A program made the position numbers and the translations under genes. 64,000 nt of DNA from Alphaproteobacteria bacterium (GTDB taxonomy: Bacteria; Pseudomonadota; Alphaproteobacteria; Acetobacterales; Acetobacteraceae). Positions 60,060-64,000 of the stretch are shown here, piece after piece (the stretch's first letter is position 1; each line of letters opens with the position of its first letter). The notes under the pieces were generated by a model, which saw only the letters and a program-made list of their open reading frames with translations, made no database searches and was not told the DNA's origin. The stretch is from assembly GCA_026400815.1 (NCBI GenBank), contig JAPLOI010000019.1:113463-177462 (forward strand), in the 5' to 3' direction.

Positions 60060-60740
60060 TCAGTCGCGGCCGAATTTTTTGTGGAAGGCGCGGATGGCGG
60101 GGCGTTCCCAGGGGCGGAAGCGCAGATCGGGGTCGTTGAGGGAGGGGCGGCGCGGGCGGGGAGCGCGCGGCTTGCGGGTGGTTCTGGGGCGGGGCGGGCG
60201 TTGGAGCCAGGCGGGCTGGTCGACGCCGAGGGCGTGGCAGAGCGGGCGCAGGAGGCGGGCGGCCTGGGGGGCGGCCTGGACGAAATCCTGGATGTGAGGC
60301 TGCTGCTGGAGATCGTGGAGGTGGCCGGCGCTGGGGCCGGCTTCGGGGATGCGCCTGGTGATCCAGCCGCGGCCCTGGGGGAGGCGGGTGGGGGCGTCGA
60401 CCAGGGGCATGCCGGGGGCGGGGAGTTCGGGGATCTGGGGCGGGGGATTGCGGGCGGTTTTCGGGCGTTGGGTGGTGGGGCGGGGCTTGGGGAGGGTGCC
60501 TTGCTGCCAGTGGCCGTAGAGGCGGATGAGGCGGTTGGCGAGGCGTTCCAGGCGGAACCAGAGGAGGGTCCAGACGGGGCCCGGGAGGTTCGGGAGGTCG
60601 CCGTGGGGGGCCATGATCCAACGGAGTTCCGGGCCGGCCCAGATCGGGCGTGCGGGCGCGCTTACGACCGGGGCTGCGCGCGCGATGACGCGGCGCAGGC
60701 CCTGGATCAGGCCGGTGATGAGGAGGGATAACTGGATCAT
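60060..60740 (-). CDS. Pro/Arg-rich hypothetical protein
   Basis: A 226-aa basic protein. It begins MIQLSLLITGLIQGLRRVIA and has PGPVWTLLWFRLERLANRLI, a Pro/Arg-rich linker (about residues 75-130), and a conserved-looking C-terminus QPAWLQRPPRPRTTRKPRAP then LRFRPWERPAIRAFHKKFGR. No catalytic motif or clear signal peptide. It reads opposite to the flanking genes. The composition is GC-rich like the window. Probably a lineage-specific protein; no function assigned. Confidence 0.6.
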   Translation of the reverse strand: MIQLSLLITGLIQGLRRVIARAAPVVSAPARPIWAGPELRWIMAPHGDLPNLPGPVWTLLWFRLERLANRLIRLYGHWQQGTLPKPRPTTQRPKTARNPPPQIPELPAPGMPLVDAPTRLPQGRGWITRRIPEAGPSAGHLHDLQQQPHIQDFVQAAPQAARLLRPLCHALGVDQPAWLQRPPRPRTTRKPRAPRPRRPSLNDPDLRFRPWERPAIRAFHKKFGRD

Positions 60741-60865
60741 GGGTATATAAATAACTAACTAATGATGGCGATGCAAGAGGGTGCACGGATTTTTTTCTGG
60801 GTGGTTAGGGTGGTGGAGATCCCAAGAGCCCCCCTCCGGCTCCCCCCGCCTGCGGCGAGGGGAGA

Positions 60866-61035
60866 GAAGTAAGCAAGTAAGTTCAGATTCAACACGGAGG
60901 CACGGAGGAGCAAGGCAAGGGAGAAGGAAGGTAGGGGAACCGCGTCGCGTTCCGCATTGCTCCGCGTGGTGGAGTGCGTTGGGAGGACGTCTTTGTGCTT
61001 CTTTTTCTTCAGAAAAAGAAGGGCTTGCTTGGGAT
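60866..61035. repeat. AT-rich composite element 10 (with CACGGAGGCAC-type passenger)
   Basis: Left boundary GTAAGCAAGTAAGTTC (60869-60884), passenger CACGGAGGCACGGAGGAGCA at 60893-60912 with GGAGCAAGGCAAGGGAG, then GTCTTTGTGCTTC and hairpin CTTCTTTTTC/GAAAAAGAAG (60998-61021), and the right boundary GGGCTTGCTTGGG. It mirrors element 4 in reverse order. The 388-bp gap between genes (60741-61128) holds this element; I see nothing else in it beyond a G/C-rich stretch near 60825-60865. Confidence 0.78.
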
Positions 61036-61128
61036 GGCCGGGGCGGTGGGGGTGTAACACAGGGGGGCGGTGCCGGGTCGGAGTTGGAGTGGTGGCCGGT
61101 GTGGCGATTGCTTGGGTGGGAGGCTCGG

Positions 61129-61824
61129 ATGCGGCGGCGGGTGTTGATGGGGGCGGGGCTGGCGGGGGTGGGTGGGGTGCCGGCGTGGGCGGTGCCTGGG
61201 CGGCGGCCGGTGGTGGTGGAGTTGTTCACCTCGCAGGGATGTTCTTCCTGCCCGCCGGCGGATGCGCTGCTGGTGGAGCTGGCGCGGACGCGGGCGGATG
61301 TGCTGCCGCTGGCGTTCCATGTGACCTATTGGGATCGGCTGGGATGGCCGGACCGGTTTGCGCTGGCGGCCGCGACGGCGCGGCAGCGTGGGTATGCGGC
61401 GATTGCCGGGGTGGGCACCGTCTATACGCCGCAGATGGTGGTGGACGGGGTGACGGATGTTGTTGGTTCCGACCGGCCGCGCGTGCTTTCGGCGATCGCG
61501 CGGGCGGGGCGGGAGGCGGCGGTGCCGGTGAGCCTGGCGCGGGGGCGAGAGGGGTTGACGGTGGAGGTGGGGGCCGGGGTTGGGAGCGGGCAGGTGCTGC
61601 TGGTGGGGTTCGACCCCGAGCACCGGACGCCGGTGGCGCGGGGCGAGAATGCCGGGCGGGTGCTGGTGGAGGCGAATATCGTGCGGTCGTTGACCGAGCT
61701 TGGGCCCTGGGCGGGGGTGGCGCGGACGGTGCAGGTGCCGGTGCCGGCGGGGGAGCGGCACGCGGTTCTGGTGCAGGCGGTGGATGGAAGGATGCTGGGT
61801 GTCGCGGCGGGAGAGCCCGTCTGA
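61129..61824 (+). CDS. DUF1223 family, thioredoxin-like protein
   Basis: A 231-aa protein with a signal-like N-terminus (MRRRVLMGAGLAGVGGVPAW). The family motif VVVELFTSQGCSSCPPADAL follows, with a CxxC (residues about 38-41), then FHVTYWDRLGWPDRFALAAA and GVGTVYTPQMVVDGVTDVVG. DUF1223 proteins are exported thioredoxin-fold proteins of unknown role. GGGAGG lies six bases before the ATG at 61129. It is preceded by composite element 10. Confidence 0.87.
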   Translation: MRRRVLMGAGLAGVGGVPAWAVPGRRPVVVELFTSQGCSSCPPADALLVELARTRADVLPLAFHVTYWDRLGWPDRFALAAATARQRGYAAIAGVGTVYTPQMVVDGVTDVVGSDRPRVLSAIARAGREAAVPVSLARGREGLTVEVGAGVGSGQVLLVGFDPEHRTPVARGENAGRVLVEANIVRSLTELGPWAGVARTVQVPVPAGERHAVLVQAVDGRMLGVAAGEPV

Positions 61825-62071
61825 TAACTCTACTCCAGCGGCCATCCGACGGCGATTTGCTGCGCTCCGGTGCTCACGGCCTCCAGGCCGCTCCGCTCCG
61901 GTGCTCACACATCACCGCCGGGCGGCGGCCAAGGGGCCGCCTCTGACTCGCCGGAGCGAGTTCTCAAACGGGCTCTAGCGAAATGGCCCGCGGCGCGAAT
62001 GCTGTTGTGGGCAGCGAGACACGCGTGGGTTCCCTTGGCATGGTGAGGGGATGGACGCTGAGGGGGACGCG

Positions 62072-62839
62072 ATGAGGTTGTCGGGGTGTGTGGAGAGCCT
62101 GTTCCTGCGCGAGCATGGGGATGTGGTGGCGCGGATGCGGGCCTGTGCGGCGGCGGGGCTGGAGGCGGTGGAGTTCTGGTTGTGGCGGGACAAGGATCTC
62201 GGCGCGATCGAGCGGGTGCTGGGGGAGACCGGGTTGGCGCTGAGCGGGTTCTGTGTGGAGCCCGGGTTGCCGATCGTGGACCCAGGGACGCATCGGGCGT
62301 GGCTGGCGGGGGTGCGGGAGAGTTTGGCGGTGGCGACGCGGTTGGGGGCGCCTGCGTTGATCGTGCTGTCGGGGGATGAGCTGGCGGGGGTTCCGCGCGG
62401 GGTGCAGCTTGATGCGGTGGTGGCGGCGCTGAGGGCGGCGGCACCTTATGCGGAGGCCGCGGGGGTTCGGCTGCTGCTGGAGCCGTTGAACATCGCGCGC
62501 GACCATGTGGGGTATTTCGTGCACTCCACGGCGGAGGGGCTGGATATCGTGGAGGCGGTGGGGAGCCCTGGGGTGGGGCTGCTGTACGATATCTACCACT
62601 CGGCGATGATGGGGGAGCGGCAGGAGGTGGTGCTGGCGGGGCGCGGGCACCTGGTGGGGCATGTGCATGTGGCCGATGTGAACGGGCGGCACGAGCCGGG
62701 GAGTGGGTCGGTGGATTGGGGGGCGCGGATGCAGGGGCTGCGCGCGGTGGGGTATGCGGGGGCGGTGGGGTTGGAGTTCTGGCCGACCGGGGGGACGGTG
62801 GAGGCTTTGGGGCGGACGCGGGCGGTGCTTGGGGGGTGA
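62072..62839 (+). CDS. Sugar phosphate isomerase/epimerase, hydroxypyruvate isomerase-like
   Basis: A 255-aa TIM-barrel (xylose isomerase-like) protein. It has CVESLFLREHGDVVARMRAC, AAAGLEAVEFWLWRDKDLGA, LLLEPLNIARDHVGYFVHST (metal Glu), LLYDIYHSAMMGERQEVV (Asp/His) and GHVHVADVNGRHEPGSGSVD (His). This is the hydroxypyruvate isomerase/EboC-type pattern. GAGGGGGAC lies before the ATG at 62072; ATG 62051 is an alternative. The third-position G bias is extreme here. The preceding 246-bp gap has a direct repeat of GCTCCGGTGCTCAC and stems GGCGGCC/GGCCGCC and ACTCGC/GCGAGT. Confidence 0.88.
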   Translation: MRLSGCVESLFLREHGDVVARMRACAAAGLEAVEFWLWRDKDLGAIERVLGETGLALSGFCVEPGLPIVDPGTHRAWLAGVRESLAVATRLGAPALIVLSGDELAGVPRGVQLDAVVAALRAAAPYAEAAGVRLLLEPLNIARDHVGYFVHSTAEGLDIVEAVGSPGVGLLYDIYHSAMMGERQEVVLAGRGHLVGHVHVADVNGRHEPGSGSVDWGARMQGLRAVGYAGAVGLEFWPTGGTVEALGRTRAVLGG

Positions 62840-62957
62840 TGTTGTCGTTTGAACCAATTTCTGCGCCTGCCCATCGGCTCGTTTGGGCACTGAGACGGGC
62901 TTGCCGCATTGGCGTTTCTTTCCCGGAGGCGCTTTGCTGATCGACCGCTCGGCTCGG

Positions 62958-63809
62958 ATGATCCTGTCGTCGCAGATGGCATGCCTTGGCAGCCAGTGGC
63001 GGGACATGTTCGGCGAGCTGAGAGCTGCGGGCTTTGGACACTACTCTGAGTGGCGAATGGACGATGCCCGTAAGTTTGCCCGGTCCAGGGACGGGAAAGT
63101 CGATCTTGAGCTGTACTGGGACGAGTATGCGAAGGAGCGACTGGCTGCGTTGGCTGGGCCGGTGGATGTTGTGCGTGGTGTCTTTCCGGACGGATGCGCG
63201 TATCGCTCGCCCTTTATGGATCGACTGAGGCGCGAAGCACGCGATTTGAGGCTTGGAGCAGGCGATGAGCATTTCCGGCGCTTCATTGAACCTTCTCTCA
63301 GAGAGATGTTTGCGGGGCGCTACTGGAAGGAGACCGCGGGGCAAGGAGATGCTCTAGTAAGAAAGGTTGTGGAGGAATTTTGGCGTGATAATAAATTTAT
63401 TTGTCCAGGAGAATTATATGCTATAGATAATAAAAACTATGTCAAGTACTTATCTTTGGCGATGCCTGGATTCGATTTTGTTGGGGACTTGCCGCATAGG
63501 AGCCAGGGGTTTCGGCGGGATATTCCAGGTACGCCGTGGTCATTTCTCATTCATGATAACTCCTGCGGGGGGCATATTGAACTTGGCGTGCTGCAATATG
63601 GATTTGCGGTGTTTCCGTCTGTTATGAGACGGAAGTCTGATCTCCGACAGGCTCATTTTTGCGCTACCTTTCGAATGAGCGACATATTCCCATTCTGGAA
63701 TCACAAATTCGACAATAATTCTCTTGAGCAGTTTTATTATATGATGGCGGAGTTGGCGGAGTCGGTGGATGTTATTTATCGAAGATTGGAACGTATTTTG
63801 ACTCGTTAA
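62958..63809 (+). CDS. Hypothetical protein of foreign base composition
   Basis: A 283-aa ORF from the ATG at 62958; a TTG at 62934 with GGAGG just before it is an alternative start. The coding sequence is AT-rich, for example 63361-63480, and uses codons (ATA, TTA, AAT, GAT) that are rare elsewhere in the window. The protein is soluble, Arg/Asp/Phe-rich, with MDDARKFARSRDGKVDLELY, AMPGFDFVGDLPHRSQGFRR and FWNHKFDNNSLEQFYYMMAE; a long C-terminal helix is likely. No motif recognised. The composition argues for recent transfer, possibly from a mobile or defence-type cargo. Confidence 0.7.
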   Translation: MILSSQMACLGSQWRDMFGELRAAGFGHYSEWRMDDARKFARSRDGKVDLELYWDEYAKERLAALAGPVDVVRGVFPDGCAYRSPFMDRLRREARDLRLGAGDEHFRRFIEPSLREMFAGRYWKETAGQGDALVRKVVEEFWRDNKFICPGELYAIDNKNYVKYLSLAMPGFDFVGDLPHRSQGFRRDIPGTPWSFLIHDNSCGGHIELGVLQYGFAVFPSVMRRKSDLRQAHFCATFRMSDIFPFWNHKFDNNSLEQFYYMMAELAESVDVIYRRLERILTR

Positions 63810-64000
63810 TGATTTGTGGAATCGTGCGGGCATCCCGAAAGCAAAAGAGAAGGCGGCCACCTGACCACCCATCAGTTTTATCCTGATGCCCATAGCGGTG
63901 GCAGGGGCAGTCCGAAGGTGAGCAGTCTGACGATGCGCCGTAGGCCTCTGGTGAACCACGACAGCCGACTTCGGCTCATGTTTCTCGGTTGACGACGTGC
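63810..64000. other. Right-end gap, no convincing gene
   Basis: After the foreign-looking gene the sequence returns to mixed composition. A minus-strand ORF of 33 codons (63979 to 63878, MSRSRLSWFTRGLRRIVRLL and onward) is open and recalls the start of the Pro/Arg-rich protein at 60740, but it is too short to support. The window ends before any clear boundary or repeat can be seen. Confidence 0.4.

Noticed and set aside
60081..60731. Gly/Ala-rich plus-strand frame opposite the Pro/Arg-rich protein
   Set aside because: The minus-strand product ends in a structured basic motif (RFRPWERPAIRAFHKKF) and starts with a plausible helix; the plus-strand product is low-complexity.
60957..61946. Gly/Ala-rich frame overlapping the DUF1223 gene
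   Set aside because: It is an out-of-frame reading of the DUF1223 gene; the DUF1223 product has a full family motif and a good ribosome site.
1..64000. CRISPR array
   Set aside because: The dispersed AT-rich repeats are spaced by kilobases, vary in form and have no regular spacers; no cas-like gene is present.

Overview
The window is a GC-rich bacterial chromosome segment that is almost fully coding, with short intergenic gaps. The order rpmH-rnpA-yidD-yidC-engB-argB, the ubiA/rsmE divergent pair, the pdxH/fabI/aroC neighbourhood, ClpS, and form IV RuBisCO-like genes point to an alphaproteobacterium. Acetobacteraceae (Rhodospirillales) is my best guess, but this is inference from gene order and protein style, not from a search. 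I see no rRNA, tRNA, CRISPR array, prophage or intact insertion sequence.

Layout. 1-9 kb: the 5' end of a Tat-exported sulfite oxidase-like molybdoenzyme, a CinA protein with a degraded amidase half, a class III aminotransferase, and the amino-sugar pair glmU/glmS, with gph. 9-15 kb: two SDR enzymes, a HI0933-type flavoprotein, a two-subunit CoA-transferase and a split TPP decarboxylase. 15-19 kb: a lone histidine kinase and a TVP38 protein overlapping a disulfide-reductase-like flavoenzyme. 19-24 kb: the housekeeping run rpmH to argB. 24-30 kb: a LysR/epimerase divergent pair, a methyltransferase, ubiA, rsmE and gshA. 30-39 kb: a BTAD-TPR regulator, an SDR/crotonase pair, a MarR/pirin pair, a tandem Usp, an APH-kinase fusion and pdxH. 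39-48 kb: fabI, aroC, two paralogous lipoproteins, a RuBisCO-like protein with a cupin, a release-factor-like microprotein, tlyA and dxs. 48-54 kb: an MBL-fold/GT2/polysaccharide-deacetylase set, an enolase-superfamily enzyme and a DUF1489 protein. 54-62.8 kb: a peptide-type ABC binding protein, amidase, clpS, an MFS permease, a zinc alcohol dehydrogenase, a DUF1223 protein and a sugar isomerase. The last 1.1 kb is AT-rich and looks foreign.

How genes fit together. The RuBisCO-like protein and cupin form the pair that in Rhodospirillum rubrum carries methylthioadenosine carbon into 1-deoxyxylulose 5-phosphate, and dxs, the normal source of that compound, lies 1.3 kb away.

The strongest undescribed signal is a family of AT-rich composite elements at ten intergenic places. 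Each is built from fixed hairpins (GGTTCTTTTTT or CTTCTTTTTC type), an outer GCAAG motif that usually abuts or contains the neighbouring gene's stop codon, and a variable GC-rich palindromic core. In one gene (LysR) the reading frame runs through the element and gains a new C-terminus. A second, GC-rich palindromic family includes a perfect 74-bp inverted repeat around a small ORF beside glmS.
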